Below are positions 29,216-38,953 of a stretch of 64,000 nucleotides of DNA, one piece after another. Positions within the stretch are counted from its first letter, which is position 1, and each line of letters begins with the position of its first letter. This DNA comes from Marinomonas rhodophyticola (GTDB lineage Bacteria > Pseudomonadota > Gammaproteobacteria > Pseudomonadales > Marinomonadaceae), in assembly GCF_026113935.1 (NCBI RefSeq), contig NZ_JAPEUL010000007.1, positions 992,001 to 1,056,000 of the forward strand, read 5' to 3'. The translations under genes were made by a program, and so were the position numbers. The notes beneath the pieces were generated by a model that had not been told where the DNA came from, did not search any database, and saw nothing but the letters and a program-made list of their open reading frames with translations.

Positions 29216-30008
29216 CAGTAACGATAGTATTAAAAAGACCATTATAGTTGCTTTATCTTTGTGTTTGGTTTGTTCTATTTTTGTTGCTGCTGCAGCGGTA
29301 GGTCTTAAGCCTATACAGAACACCAATAAAGATTTAGACCGTAAACGTAACATTCTGTCGGCGGCTGGCATGCTTGAGCCAGGCAAGTCTGTGGACGAGA
29401 TTTTCGAGACGGTTGAAACGCGTATTGTTAACTTGCAAACAGGTACATTCGCTACGCAAGAGGAATTGAAAGAGGCTAATATCAATGTAGCGACTTTCAA
29501 TCAGCAGGCTGCTGCTAAAGATCCTAACTTGTCTATTGCTCTAAAAGCTGAGGAAGATCCAGCGAGTATCAAGCGCCGTGCAAATTTTTCGGCGGTTTAT
29601 CTTGTTAAATCGGGCGATACGATTGAACGTATCATTCTTCCAGTTCATGGATATGGCCTATGGTCAACCATGTATGGTTTTATGGCTTTGCAGAGCGACT
29701 TTAATACAGTGCTAGGCTTTGGTTTTTACGACCAAGGTGAAACTCCAGGGTTGGGTGGCGAAGTAGATAACCCTAACTGGAAGGCTTTGTGGAAAGGTAA
29801 GAAAGTATACAACGACGAAGGTGAAGCGGTTATTCAACTTGCTAAAGGTGGTGTAGACAGTTCTGATCCTAAGGCAATGTATAAAGTAGATGGCCTATCT
29901 GGTGCAACATTGACAAGTCGTGGGGTGACTCATCTTGTTCAATACTGGTTGGGCGAAGAAGGTTTTGGACCATTCTTGTCACAGCTACGTAGTGAAGGAG
30001 TTCAATAA
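29208..30008 (+). CDS. nqrC: Na+-NQR subunit C
   Basis: Membrane-anchored subunit carrying the second covalent FMN. It has one N-terminal membrane segment (about residues 9-30) and then a periplasmic domain. The FMN site DGLSGAT is at residues 228-234, acceptor Thr234. I chose ATG 29208 (266 aa), with GGAGG at 29193-29197; an upstream in-frame ATG at 29148 would lie inside nqrB and lacks similarity. The stop overlaps the ATG of nqrD (TAATG). Confidence 0.95.
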   Translation: MASSNDSIKKTIIVALSLCLVCSIFVAAAAVGLKPIQNTNKDLDRKRNILSAAGMLEPGKSVDEIFETVETRIVNLQTGTFATQEELKEANINVATFNQQAAAKDPNLSIALKAEEDPASIKRRANFSAVYLVKSGDTIERIILPVHGYGLWSTMYGFMALQSDFNTVLGFGFYDQGETPGLGGEVDNPNWKALWKGKKVYNDEGEAVIQLAKGGVDSSDPKAMYKVDGLSGATLTSRGVTHLVQYWLGEEGFGPFLSQLRSEGVQ

Positions 30009-30670
30009 TGTCTGATGTGAAAAAAGTCCTCTTTGGGCCGATTCTTGCGAACAACCCAATAGCCTTGCAGATATTGGGTATTTGTTCCGCATTGGCGGTG
30101 ACGAGTAGTTTGAGTGTTAGTTTGGTTATGGCGATCGCTTTGACCTTAGTAACGGCTTTCTCTAGCTTCTTTATTGCGATTATTCGTAATCATATACCGA
30201 ACAGTATTCGTATTATCGTACAGATGATCATTATCGCTTCATTGGTAATTGTGGTTGATCAGATTCTGAAGGCGTTTGCTTTCGAAATCAGTAAGCAGTT
30301 ATCAGTGTTTGTAGGTCTTATCATTACAAACTGTATCGTTATGGGACGTGCTGAAGCATTTGCCATGAAAAACGGACCTGTAATGAGTTTTGTTGACGGT
30401 ATTGGTAACGGTTTAGGCTACAGTGCGATGTTGATCGTCGTGGCGTTTTTCCGTGAGCTGTTTGGTGCTGGTAAATTGTTTGGTGTTGAGATTTTTGCGA
30501 CGGTTCAAAATGGCGGTTGGTATCAACCGAATGGTTTGATGTTGCTTCCACCGAGTGCATTCTTCGTAATTGGCTTGGTTATATGGGCTTTACGCGCTTA
30601 TAAGAAAGAGCAGGTTGAAGCGCCAGAGTTTAAAATTGCGGCAAATTCTCGTTCTCAGGAGGCGCTATAA
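30008..30670 (+). CDS. nqrD: Na+-NQR subunit D
   Basis: Integral membrane subunit (220 aa, six hydrophobic segments) that with NqrE binds the intramembrane iron centre. Markers are [23 protein letters not shown] at the N-terminus, [19 protein letters not shown] near residues 103-121 with the iron-ligand Cys, and [13 protein letters not shown] near 148. Its start overlaps the nqrC stop and nqrE follows with no gap. Confidence 0.95.
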   Translation: MSDVKKVLFGPILANNPIALQILGICSALAVTSSLSVSLVMAIALTLVTAFSSFFIAIIRNHIPNSIRIIVQMIIIASLVIVVDQILKAFAFEISKQLSVFVGLIITNCIVMGRAEAFAMKNGPVMSFVDGIGNGLGYSAMLIVVAFFRELFGAGKLFGVEIFATVQNGGWYQPNGLMLLPPSAFFVIGLVIWALRAYKKEQVEAPEFKIAANSRSQEAL

Positions 30671-31279
30671 ATGGAACATTTAATCAGTCTGTTTATTAAG
30701 GCCGTTTTTGTTGAAAACATGGCATTGGCATTCTTCCTAGGTATGTGTACTTTTTTAGCATTGTCTAAAAAAGTAGAGACAGCAATAGGTTTGGGTATTG
30801 CCGTTGTGGTTGTTTTGGCGATTACCGTGCCACTGAACAACTTGTTGTATCAAAATCTTTTGGCAGATGGTGCTCTTGAGTGGGCCGGTTTGGGTGGTGT
30901 TGATTTAAGCTTTCTAGGTTTGTTGAGCTACATTGGTGTTATCGCTGCTGTGGTTCAGATACTAGAGATGACACTAGACAAGTACATGCCTGCTTTGTAC
31001 AACGCACTGGGCGTTTTCTTGCCGTTGATTACAGTAAACTGTGCCATCATGGGGGCTTCTTTATTCATGGTGGAACGAGACTATAACTTCAGTGAAAGTC
31101 TTGTTTACGGTGTGGGTGCTGGTGTTGGTTGGGCGCTCGCTATCGCTGCCCTAGCTGGTATTCGGGAGAAACTTAAATATTCAGACGTTCCTGCAGGGTT
31201 GCGTGGTCTTGGTATCACTTTTATCACTGTTGGTCTGATGAGTTTAGGTTTTATGTCATTTTCGGGTGTGCAGCTTTAA
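30671..31279 (+). CDS. nqrE: Na+-NQR subunit E
   Basis: Integral membrane partner of NqrD (202 aa, six hydrophobic segments), homologous to it in inverted topology. Markers are [22 protein letters not shown] near residues 13-34 with an iron-ligand Cys, and [20 protein letters not shown] near 115-134 with the second Cys. A strong RBS (GGAGG, 30658-30662) lies inside the end of nqrD, and the ATG follows the nqrD stop directly. Confidence 0.95.
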   Translation: MEHLISLFIKAVFVENMALAFFLGMCTFLALSKKVETAIGLGIAVVVVLAITVPLNNLLYQNLLADGALEWAGLGGVDLSFLGLLSYIGVIAAVVQILEMTLDKYMPALYNALGVFLPLITVNCAIMGASLFMVERDYNFSESLVYGVGAGVGWALAIAALAGIREKLKYSDVPAGLRGLGITFITVGLMSLGFMSFSGVQL

Positions 31280-31321
31280 TCGGCCGCACATTTAGACAAC
31301 CAAGAATAAGGTTTAACTAAC

Positions 31322-32549
31322 ATGGTCAACTTAGAAATTATTCTAGGTGTGGTGATGTTCACGGCTATCGTGCTTGCGTTAGTGGCAATTATCCTTGCTG
31401 CTCGTGCACGCTTGGTAAGTACTGGTGACGTTACAATCCGCATCAATGGTGAAAAAGAAGTGACTGCGCCCGCAGGTGGTAAGTTGCTTCAAACATTAGC
31501 AAATAGTGGCATCTTCCTATCGTCCGCATGCGGTGGTGGTGGTACTTGTGCTCAGTGTAAATGTAAGGTTATGAGTGGTGGTGGCTCTATGCTTTCCACT
31601 GAGCAATCTCACTTCACGCGTCGTGATGAAAAAGAAGGTTACCGTCTATCTTGTCAGGTTTCTGTGAAACAGGATATGGATGTGGAGGTGCCTGAAGAGG
31701 TGTTTGGTGTTAAAGCATGGGAATGTACAGTTGAGTCTAACCCTAACGTAGCGACCTTTATCAAAGAGTTGACGTTAAGATTGCCTGAAGGCGAAAACGT
31801 AAACTTCCGTGCTGGTGGTTATGTTCAATTGGAAGCGCCTGCCCACACTGTGCATTATAAAGATTTTGATATCGAAGAAGAATATCGCGGAGATTGGGAT
31901 AAGTTTAATCTTTGGAAGTTTGTTTCTAAGGTGGATGAAACTGTTATTCGTGCTTATTCGATGGCTAACTACCCTGAAGAAAGGGGCATTGTTAAGTTCA
32001 ATATTCGTATTGCTTCTCCGCCTCCAGGTAAAGATGATTTACCTCCAGGTCAAATGTCATCTTATGTGTTCAGCCTTAAGCCAGGCGATAAGATCAAAGT
32101 ATACGGTCCTTTTGGTGAGTTCTTCGCTAAAGACACAGACGCTGAAATGGTGTTTGTAGGGGGTGGTGCGGGTATGGCGCCAATGCGCTCTCATATTTTC
32201 GATCAGCTTAAGCGTTTGAATTCTAAGCGTAAAATTTCTTTCTGGTATGGGGACTTGTAGTGTTCGAGAAGCATTCTATGTGGAAGAATATGATAAGCTT
32301 CAGGAAGAAAATGAAAACTTTGAATGGCATTTGGCTCTCTCAGATCCTCAACCTGAAGATAACTGGGAAGGCAAAACTGGGTTTATTCATAATGTTCTTT
32401 ATGAAAGTTATCTAAAAGATCACCCAGCGCCAGAAGATTGTGAGTTCTACATGTGTGGACCTCCAATGATGAACGCATCTGTAATCAAGATGTTAGAAGA
32501 CCTAGGCGTCGAAAAAGAAAACATTTTGCTTGATGATTTCGGTGGCTAG
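31322..32549 (+). CDS. nqrF: Na+-NQR subunit F, NADH-binding (frameshifted)
   Basis: NqrF takes electrons from NADH through FAD to a 2Fe-2S centre. An N-terminal membrane helix (residues 4-25) is followed by a ferredoxin domain with the cysteines of [17 protein letters not shown], an FAD domain ([11 protein letters not shown]) and an NAD domain ([15 protein letters not shown], then C-terminal YMCGPPMM and DDFGG). The frame breaks at about 32249-32262, where GGGGACTTG replaces the expected GARS coding sequence. Dropping one base restores [15 protein letters not shown] and gives 408 aa, the standard length. The local sequence also differs by substitutions from the expected motif, suggesting poor base calls. 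Confidence 0.92.
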
Positions 32550-32557
32550 CACCTGAT

Positions 32558-32587
32558 AAAGACCCACCCTCTGGTGGGTCTTTGTTT
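32558..32587 (+). terminator. Terminator-like hairpin between nqrF and apbE
   Basis: AAAGACCCACC pairs with GGTGGGTCTTT around a 4-nt loop and is followed by GTTTT. It may only partly stop transcription, because apbE and nqrM belong functionally to the operon. Confidence 0.8.
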
Positions 32588-32611
32588 TATTGGCTATAAC
32601 AAAGACTCTTT

Positions 32612-33625
32612 ATGCGTAAAAAAATACTGTTCCCAGTTTTCCTGCTTATTATTGTTGCCGTTTTTTATAGACTTTCTGTGTTTACCCCAGAATTGGTGAG
32701 TTTCTCTGGTCCTACAATGGGGACAACTTATACGGTTAAATTTTATACCACGGAAGAGGTGAAAAACCCTTGGGATCTAAAAGATGACGTTGATGCCGTG
32801 TTGGTGAGAGTGAATAAGCTCATGTCAACCTATGACCCAAATTCTGAACTGTCTGAATTTAATGCGTTATCGGCAGGACAGTCATTTACGGTGAGCGAGG
32901 AGATGGCTTACGTTATTGATAAAGCTTTGCTTTTAAGTCGTATGACCGATGGTGAGTATGATGTGACTATTGGTCCTTTGGTGAATCTCTGGGGATTTGG
33001 TCCTGGAAAGCGAGAAGATAAGGTACCAACGGACGTTGAGATAGAAGCGGCTAAATCGAGAGTGGGTTATCAATTTTTAACGCTTGATGGTCTTCGTTTG
33101 AGCAAAGAAAAAGATATTTATGTGGATTTGTCATCCATTGCAAAAGGATATGGCGTGGATGCTGTAGCTAAAGTTTTGCAAGACAAAGGAATTGAAAGCT
33201 ACTTGGTTGAAGTGGGTGGTGAAATTTCGTCAAAAGGGGTTAAGCCGGATGGTTCGCCTTGGCGCGTGGGTATTGAAAGTCCAGCTGGCGGTCATAACAT
33301 TGCTGAGAGAATTATAGATGTAACCAATATAGCGTTGGCGACATCGGGGGATTATCGAAATTATTTTGAACAAAATGGTGTGCGTTATTCCCATACTATA
33401 AGTCCGCTTACTGGAAGGCCGATTACACACCGTTTGGTATCTGTTACTGTAGTGGATACAACCACAACGATGGCTGATGGATTGGCAACGGCCATTACGG
33501 TGCTTGGGCCAGAAAAAGGCTATGAATTTGCACAAGAGAACGGTATTGCCGCTTATTTGCTGGTGAAAACGGATTTTGGTTTTGAAGAGCGTCCGTCTGA
33601 TGCCTTTAAGTCCTACTTAAAGTAG
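32612..33625 (+). CDS. apbE: FAD:protein FMN transferase
   Basis: ApbE attaches FMN covalently to threonine in NqrB and NqrC; it acts on the periplasmic side. The 337-aa protein has an N-terminal hydrophobic segment (residues 5-22). Motifs are GPTMGTTYTVKFY near 34, LMSTYDPNSELSEFN near 69, GPLVNLWGFGP near 117, VDLSSIAKGYGVDAVA near 168-183, the EVGGEI flavin site near 199, and the C-terminal TTTMADGLATAI. The N-terminal segment lacks a lipobox Cys, so it looks membrane-anchored rather than a lipoprotein. Located directly after nqrF, as usual. Confidence 0.93.
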   Translation: MRKKILFPVFLLIIVAVFYRLSVFTPELVSFSGPTMGTTYTVKFYTTEEVKNPWDLKDDVDAVLVRVNKLMSTYDPNSELSEFNALSAGQSFTVSEEMAYVIDKALLLSRMTDGEYDVTIGPLVNLWGFGPGKREDKVPTDVEIEAAKSRVGYQFLTLDGLRLSKEKDIYVDLSSIAKGYGVDAVAKVLQDKGIESYLVEVGGEISSKGVKPDGSPWRVGIESPAGGHNIAERIIDVTNIALATSGDYRNYFEQNGVRYSHTISPLTGRPITHRLVSVTVVDTTTTMADGLATAITVLGPEKGYEFAQENGIAAYLLVKTDFGFEERPSDAFKSYLK

Positions 33626-33662
33626 GCGAGCTATTTTTTGTATTTTTTATAGGAGAAAAGTC

Positions 33663-33896
33663 ATGTTGACGATTGTTTTAGCATTTGTCCTTATGCTTTT
33701 GTTGGTTACTGCTATGTCTGTTGGTGTTTTGATGGGAAGAAAGCCCATTTCTGGCTCGTGCGGTGGTATGAGCGCATTGGGTATGGAAGTGGCTTGTGAT
33801 ATTTGTGGTGGCGATAAAGGTAAGTGTGAAAAAGAGACAAAAAAGAATGCAGCCGAGAAAGTCTCTGATGACACATTTTATGACGCAACGAAATAA
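33663..33896 (+). CDS. nqrM: NqrM, iron-delivery factor for Na+-NQR
   Basis: Small membrane protein (77 aa) needed to mature Na+-NQR, probably by delivering iron to the NqrD/NqrE centre. It has one membrane helix (residues 2-24). The Cys-rich segment SGSCGGMSALGMEVACDICGG then KGKCEK supplies four cysteines in the family pattern. A good RBS (AGGAG, about 33651-33655) precedes it. It sits 37 bp after apbE, completing nqrABCDEF-apbE-nqrM. Confidence 0.92.
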   Translation: MLTIVLAFVLMLLLVTAMSVGVLMGRKPISGSCGGMSALGMEVACDICGGDKGKCEKETKKNAAEKVSDDTFYDATK

Positions 33897-33917
33897 TTGA
33901 ACAGTGAAGAGGGTGTT

Positions 33918-35313
33918 ATGACAACAAGACATTATGATGTTGTGGTTTTGGGTACGGAGCTCTGCGGGAGAAGGCGCAGCAATGAGTGCCGCAAAGGCAG
34001 GCAAAAAAGTGGCGGTTATTGAAGCCAGTTCACAAGTCGGCGGAAGTTGTACGCATTTAGGGACTATTCCATCAAAAGCATTGCGTCATGCTGTTAAAGA
34101 GATTATTGCCTTTAACACCAATCCTATGTTTCGTGATATTGGTGAGCCTCGTTGGTTTTCGTTCCCGAAAGTTTTAGACCGAGCGAACCGAGTTATTGAT
34201 AAACAGGTTATGGGGCGTACTGAGTATTATGCACGCAATCGAATTGATATTTATTTTGGACGCGGTAAGTTCAAAGATGTGAACACCATCGAAGTAAATA
34301 CTTATGAAAAAGGGCCTGAATTACTAGTGGCCAAAAAAGTGGTGATCGCTACGGGTTCTCGTCCATATCGACCAGCAAATATTGATTTTTCCCATCCTCG
34401 TATATACTGCTCAGATACTATTTTAAGTTTAAGTCATACTCCTCGTTCTTTGATTATTTATGGTGCGGGCGTCATTGGCTGTGAATACGCGTCGATTTTT
34501 TGTGGATTGGGCGTTAGAGTTGAACTGATTAACCCGGCGAAAAAATTATTGAGTTTCTTAGATGACGAGATTACTGATGCCTTGAGTTATCACCTTCGTG
34601 ATGGTGGTGTGCTGATTCGTCATAATGAAACTTATGATTCTGTTGAGACAACTGAGCGTGGCGTTGTGATGCATATGGCGTCAGGTAAGAAGATACGTGC
34701 TGATGCATTGCTATTTTGTAACGGACGTTCTGGTAATACCGACAATTTGGGCTTAGAGGCTATCGGCTTAGAGGCCAATGCACGCGGTCAGTTAGCGGTA
34801 AATGACACTTATCAAACTCAAGTTGAGAGTGTTTATGCGGCTGGTGATGTCATTGGTTGGCCAAGTTTGGCAAGTGCTGCTTACGATCAAGGGCGTGCAG
34901 CGGCAGCTAATATGTTTGGTCTTGCGGGTGGCGAGTTCATTAGTGAAGTGCCGACAGGTATCTACACTATTCCTGAGATCAGTTCTGTTGGTAAAACAGA
35001 GTCTGAATTGACGGCTGAAAAAGTGCCTTATGAAGTGGGTCGGGCTTTCTTTAAAAACACCGCTCGTGCACAAATCACGGGCGAAGCAGTAGGGATGTTG
35101 AAAATACTGTTTCATCGTGAGTCGCTAGAGTTATTAGGGATTCATTGTTTTGGTGACCAAGCATCAGAGATTGTTCATATCGGACAAGCTATTATGAAGC
35201 AGCCAGGCAAGCAGAATACTTTGAAGTATTTTTTGAATACTACGTTTAACTATCCGACCATGGCTGAGGCTTATCGTGTCGCGGCGTTAAATGGCTTCAA
35301 CCGAGTGTTCTAA
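33918..35313 (+). CDS. sthA: Soluble pyridine nucleotide transhydrogenase (frameshifted)
   Basis: SthA (UdhA) balances NADPH and NADH in the cytoplasm. ATG 33918 opens [11 protein letters not shown], then the frame is lost inside the FAD-binding GxGxxG loop at about 33951-33966. The body continues [20 protein letters not shown]. Removing one base gives 464 aa, close to the family's 466. [17 protein letters not shown] (only one redox Cys, as in SthA) separates it from dihydrolipoamide dehydrogenase. The NAD-binding [13 protein letters not shown] and C-terminal dimerisation domain follow. The expected GSGPAG sequence is scrambled around GGAGCTC, pointing to a sequence error. A terminator follows. 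It may share transcripts with nqrM 21 bp upstream. Confidence 0.9.
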
Positions 35314-35345
35314 GTGCACAGAGTCTGTTAGACAGAGTGTGAAAT

Positions 35346-35379
35346 AAAAATGCCCACTTCAAAGGTGGGCATTTTTTTA
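35346..35379. terminator. Terminator after sthA
   Basis: AAAAATGCCCAC pairs with GTGGGCATTTTTTT around a 7-nt loop. It may also serve the convergent hpt gene. Confidence 0.85.
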
Positions 35380-35430
35380 TCTATGATTTATCGTTTAATT
35401 AGCATGTGATGTAAGGATGTCTTGATAGGC

Positions 35431-35982
35431 TTAGCTGTCTTTGATGGCGTAAATACCTTTAAGGTTTCTGAAAAAACCTTTGTAATCCATGCCATAACCA
35501 AATAAAAATCTATCTGCTACCTCTGTACCAATATAATCGGGTGTCATATTTGTTTTGCGGTCGTGCAGTTTGTTGATCACGGTGGCTGTGTATACGCTGC
35601 TGCTTCCCTGTTGTTCCAGCCATTCTACGATAGCTTGGAGCGTATGACCTTGGTCGAAAATATCGTCAATGACCAATATGTGTCTATTTTTCAGGCTGGT
35701 TTGCGGGTAGCTTAGCCAGTTTAGAGAAGCGCCTTCGGTTTCCATTCCGTACCTTGTCGCATGGATATAGTCTAATTCTAATGGAAAATGCAAACGTTCT
35801 ATTAAAGCAGCTGTTGGGATTAATCCGCCGTTCATCACACACAGAACAAGGGGCATTTTATCCGCGAGATCGGCAGAAATCTGAGATGCCATTTTATCAA
35901 GGGCTTCATTGAGTTTTACTTCGTCGACTAAGCAATCCGCTTCATCTAAAATTTTGTTTAGGTCGTTGATTGTATTTGTCAT
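35431..35982 (-). CDS. hpt: Hypoxanthine phosphoribosyltransferase family protein
   Basis: Purine salvage enzyme converting hypoxanthine or guanine plus PRPP to the nucleotide. The 183-aa protein has LVLCVMNGGLIPTAALIERL near residue 45 (active-site loop I), LDYIHATRYG near 70, and the PRPP loop ILVIDDIFDQGHTL near 102. It also has the C-terminal FLFGYGMDYKGFFRNLKGIYA base-binding segment. This variant, with DQGHT in place of DTGxT, is common in gammaproteobacterial type hypoxanthine-guanine enzymes. It follows yihY by 39 bp in the same direction. Confidence 0.85.
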   Translation of the reverse strand: MTNTINDLNKILDEADCLVDEVKLNEALDKMASQISADLADKMPLVLCVMNGGLIPTAALIERLHFPLELDYIHATRYGMETEGASLNWLSYPQTSLKNRHILVIDDIFDQGHTLQAIVEWLEQQGSSSVYTATVINKLHDRKTNMTPDYIGTEVADRFLFGYGMDYKGFFRNLKGIYAIKDS

Positions 35983-36021
35983 GGTAAGCCCTGTTGTGAA
36001 AAAATTTTGCGGGATTTTACA

Positions 36022-36882
36022 TTAATCCTGACCAGATGCTAAGTTTTTCTGTTGAGAAGTGTGCTTTATGTTATGTAGCGTGGCACATAGGCAGATTGAG
36101 GCGAGTACAATAAGCCACGAGCTTTGCAGCCACACAAGAAAAATAGGTATGGCCGCAAAAGCACCGTAAACAACTTGATAGCCTGCAAAAAACTGCGCGA
36201 ACGAGCCGAACAGGGTATTTAATAAGTATAGGCCCACGCTGCCAGCCAAAGCCGAGATGGCTGCCCATTTTGCGGATACTTCAGCATTCGGTGTTAAAAA
36301 ATTCAGTGTAAACAGCATGAAGAAATAGAGAATGATGCTGCCAAGTTCCAATAAATTATCAAGCCAAGCATTTGTTTGTACTCCATATATCTGCATGGAT
36401 ATAAGTGTGCCGTATAGACTTAATGACGAGGCAAAAATAATGGGACCCAGTGTGAGAATAGCCCAGTAAGTAAGTAGTCTTTCCCTGATTTTCCGGGCTT
36501 TTTTAATTTCCCAGATCGATTGAACACTGCTTTCAAAGCTGTTGAGCAATAATAGGGCGGTGACAAATAGGGCGATTAGGCCTGCCAATGGGAGGTTTTT
36601 CGTTTGCGCTGAAAACTTAATGAGATAAGGCATCATGATGTCACTGGAGCCTGGTGCAAGATGCTGCTCAATTAATTTAAATAATTGTGTTTGCATTGAC
36701 TCAAGGGCAGGTGTGAAGCTCAGTATTCCTACAATGATGGTGATGATAGGGACAGCTGCTAATAGACTCGATAGCGTGAGTTGCGCCGCCTTTTGTGACA
36801 GGTTGCTGTTTTTGAACCTTGCAATGGTCAAATATCCATAACGTTTGAAGACAAGGAAAAAATACATAAGGCGTTCAGACAT
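36022..36882 (-). CDS. yihY: YihY/BrkB family inner membrane protein
   Basis: 286-aa polytopic membrane protein of the YihY/BrkB (UPF0761) family with about six helices; function is unresolved (it was once misassigned as RNase BN). Markers are SQKAAQLTLSSLLAAVPIITIIVGILSF near residues 29-57, LNSFESSVQSIWEIKKAR near 110, and the C-terminal FFAGYQVVYGAFAAIPIFLVWLQSSWLIVL. Length is normal. It lies just upstream of hpt and may be cotranscribed. Confidence 0.88.
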   Translation of the reverse strand: MSERLMYFFLVFKRYGYLTIARFKNSNLSQKAAQLTLSSLLAAVPIITIIVGILSFTPALESMQTQLFKLIEQHLAPGSSDIMMPYLIKFSAQTKNLPLAGLIALFVTALLLLNSFESSVQSIWEIKKARKIRERLLTYWAILTLGPIIFASSLSLYGTLISMQIYGVQTNAWLDNLLELGSIILYFFMLFTLNFLTPNAEVSAKWAAISALAGSVGLYLLNTLFGSFAQFFAGYQVVYGAFAAIPIFLVWLQSSWLIVLASICLCATLHNIKHTSQQKNLASGQD

Positions 36883-37299
36883 GGTGGTGAAACTCTTTTG
36901 ATTGAAGTGTTACGATATCATAGCCTGAGATTTTTTCACGGCTTCCAAGCGATTGGATGGTTTTTAGCGCCAAAATTTTTTATTTTTGTCTGACTTATCT
37001 TTTGTTTTTTTGCGTCATCTCTTTCACTGTTTGAAATCTGTTCTGCTTATTAGTGTGGTAGTAGGCGAATTTTAAAAAAGATCGATAATCTTCTTTTTAA
37101 TGCACATTGCACAAACACAGTGCAAGGTGATTCCTTTTGGCGCACTTAGCTTGTTTTTTATCGGGTCTGCTTGTAATATTTAACTCGTTCCTTTTGTGAT
37201 ATTTGTGCTGCGGAGTAGTGAATTTTAACTATTCTCGGTTCCTTGGTTGCAAATAGTCATTTTTAGCCCAGTTTTACTGGGCTTTTTTATGTCTATTGG
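36883..37299. other. Intergenic stretch with possible small RNA
   Basis: No open frame of note. It contains a small hairpin (TTGCAC at 37107-37112 with GTGCAA at 37120-37125) and ends with a strong plus-strand terminator (37265-37289) that no gene upstream explains, since yihY runs leftward. The combination suggests a plus-strand non-coding transcript of unknown start. I could not match it to a known RNA family. Confidence 0.25.
37265..37289 (+). terminator. Orphan intrinsic terminator upstream of tRNA-Arg
   Basis: AGCCCAG pairs with CTGGGCT around a 5-nt loop and is followed by TTTTT. No plus-strand gene precedes it for more than 1.9 kb (sthA has its own terminator). Confidence 0.75.
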
Positions 37300-37327
37300 T
37301 TGACGATTGCTATTCCATCCCTATAAT
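37300..37327 (+). promoter_or_regulatory. sigma70 promoter of tRNA-Arg
   Basis: TTGACG at 37300-37305 and an exact TATAAT at 37322-37327 have a 16-nt spacer, 29 bp before the tRNA. Confidence 0.75.
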
Positions 37328-37356
37328 AGCCCACCACATGAAATGTAATGAGCATA

Positions 37357-37433
37357 GTTCCGTTAGCTCAGTTGGATAGAGCAACCGCCTTCTAAGCGGT
37401 AGGTCACTGGTTCGAATCCAGTACGGAGCACCA
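37357..37433 (+). tRNA. tRNA-Arg (anticodon TCT)
   Basis: 77 nt with encoded CCA (37431-37433). The acceptor stem GTTCCGT pairs with ACGGAGC including one wobble. The D arm GCTC/GAGC and the T arm with TTCGAAT are intact. The anticodon loop CTTCTAA places TCT at 37391-37393, reading AGA. It is the only RNA between the promoter at 37300-37327 and tig. Confidence 0.95.
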
Positions 37434-37551
37434 TTTCAGTCCATTACTTTAATTAATTTTTATTTAGGTTTTGTTGGCTGGTAATTGAATGTATGTCTTG
37501 TTAATGACGAGATTGCCAACAAATTAAAGCAAGTTCCCGAGAGGAAGTTTT

Positions 37552-38879
37552 ATGCAAGTTTCTGTAGAGACAACGTCTCCAATTGAGCGCGTTCTGACAA
37601 TCAGTGTTCCCGCTGCTCGTGTGGACGAAAAAGTAAATTCTGAAGTGGCTAAAACAGCGAAGACAATTCGCATTGACGGTTTTCGTAAAGGTAAAGTGCC
37701 GGTTAGCGTTGTTAAGAAACGTTACGGCCAAGGCATTCGTATAGATGCTGTTGAACAAATCATGCGTGATGCTTACGTTGAAGCGATTCAAAAAGAATCT
37801 ATTCAACCTGCTGGCATGCCTTCAATTGAACCTAAGAACTTTGCTGAAGGCGCCGACCTTGAGTTTGTTGTTAAGGTAGAAGTATACCCAGAAGTAACAT
37901 TGGCTGATAACTCTGCGATTAAAGTAGATCGCGTGGTATCAGAAGTGACTGAAGCTGATGTTGATGTCATGCTAGAGACACTACGTAAGCAAAATGCAGA
38001 GTGGTCTGCTGTTGAGCGTGAATCTGCTGACGGCGATCAAGTGACGATTGACTTCGTAGGTTACCTAGGTGACGAAGCGTTTGAAGGCGGTGCTGCTCAA
38101 GGTCACAAATTGGTATTGAGGCTCTAACACTATGATCCCTGGTTTCGAATCAGGTATTTTGGGTGCTAAAGCAGGTGAAGAACGCACTATCGCTGTGACT
38201 TTCCCTGAAGATTACCAAGCAGAGAATTTGAAAGGTAAAGAAGCGACGTTCAAAATTACGGTTTCTGCTGTAGCTGAACAAATTCTTCCTGAGCTTAACG
38301 ATGCTTTCGTAGAGAAATTTGGTCTAGAAGAAGCGACAGTGGCTGCATTGCGTGCTGAAGTACGCAAAAATATGGAGCGTGAGCTGAATCAAGCGATCAA
38401 AGCTAAATTGAAAAATGCCTTGTTCGAAGGTCTAGCTTCAATCAACGAAGTGGAAGTACCTTCTGCTCTTATTGATCAAGAAGTGGATGCACTTCGTAAG
38501 CAAGCTGCTCAGCAGTTTGGTGGTCAAGGTTTTGATGCTTCTCAGTTGCCAGCTGAGTTATTCCAAGAAGAAGCCAAAAAACGCGCTAAACTTGGTTTGC
38601 TTATCTCTGAAGTAATCAAAAAAGATAACTTGAAAGTGGATAACGACCGTGTTCGTTCTTTCTTAGAAGATATGGCTCAGGCTTATCAAGAGCCACAACA
38701 AGTGATTGATTTTTACTTAAAGAACAAAGAACAATTGGCGCAAGTGCAATCTGCTGTACTTGAGGAGCAAGTTGTTGATAAACTGTTGGAATCTCGCCCA
38801 AGTTACTGAAGTAACATTGGGATATGAAGACGCTATCAAGCCAAATGCCCGAGCTGAAGAGGCTGGGGAAGAAGCATAA
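37552..38879 (+). CDS. tig: Trigger factor, ribosome-associated chaperone (two frameshifts)
   Basis: Trigger factor binds the ribosome exit site and has an FKBP-type prolyl isomerase domain. Start ATG 37552 has the RBS GAGAGGAAG. The ribosome-binding loop GFRKGKVP lies near residue 44, and the PPIase domain spans about 150-245. Frame breaks occur at two places. At 38118-38124, dropping one base of GAGGCTC restores LVLGSNTMIPGFESG. At about 38793-38798 (TCTCGCCC), dropping one base restores LLESAQVTEVTLGYED and extends the protein to TAA 38877-38879. Corrected length is 441 aa, a whole number of codons. Both breaks are probably sequence errors. It is first in tig-clpP-clpX-lon. Confidence 0.93.
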
Positions 38880-38902
38880 GACGAGTCTTATCTTTTTTAA
38901 TA

Positions 38903-38940
38903 AGGTCGACATAGCATTTGTTATGTCGACTTTTTTGTTT
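38903..38940 (+). terminator. Hairpin terminator between tig and clpP
   Basis: GTCGACATA (38905-38913) pairs with TATGTCGAC (38922-38930), followed by TTTTTT. It ends just before the clpP RBS, so it may act as an attenuator or an RNA-processing site rather than a full stop. Confidence 0.75.
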
Positions 38941-38953
38941 TAAGGAATGCGAT

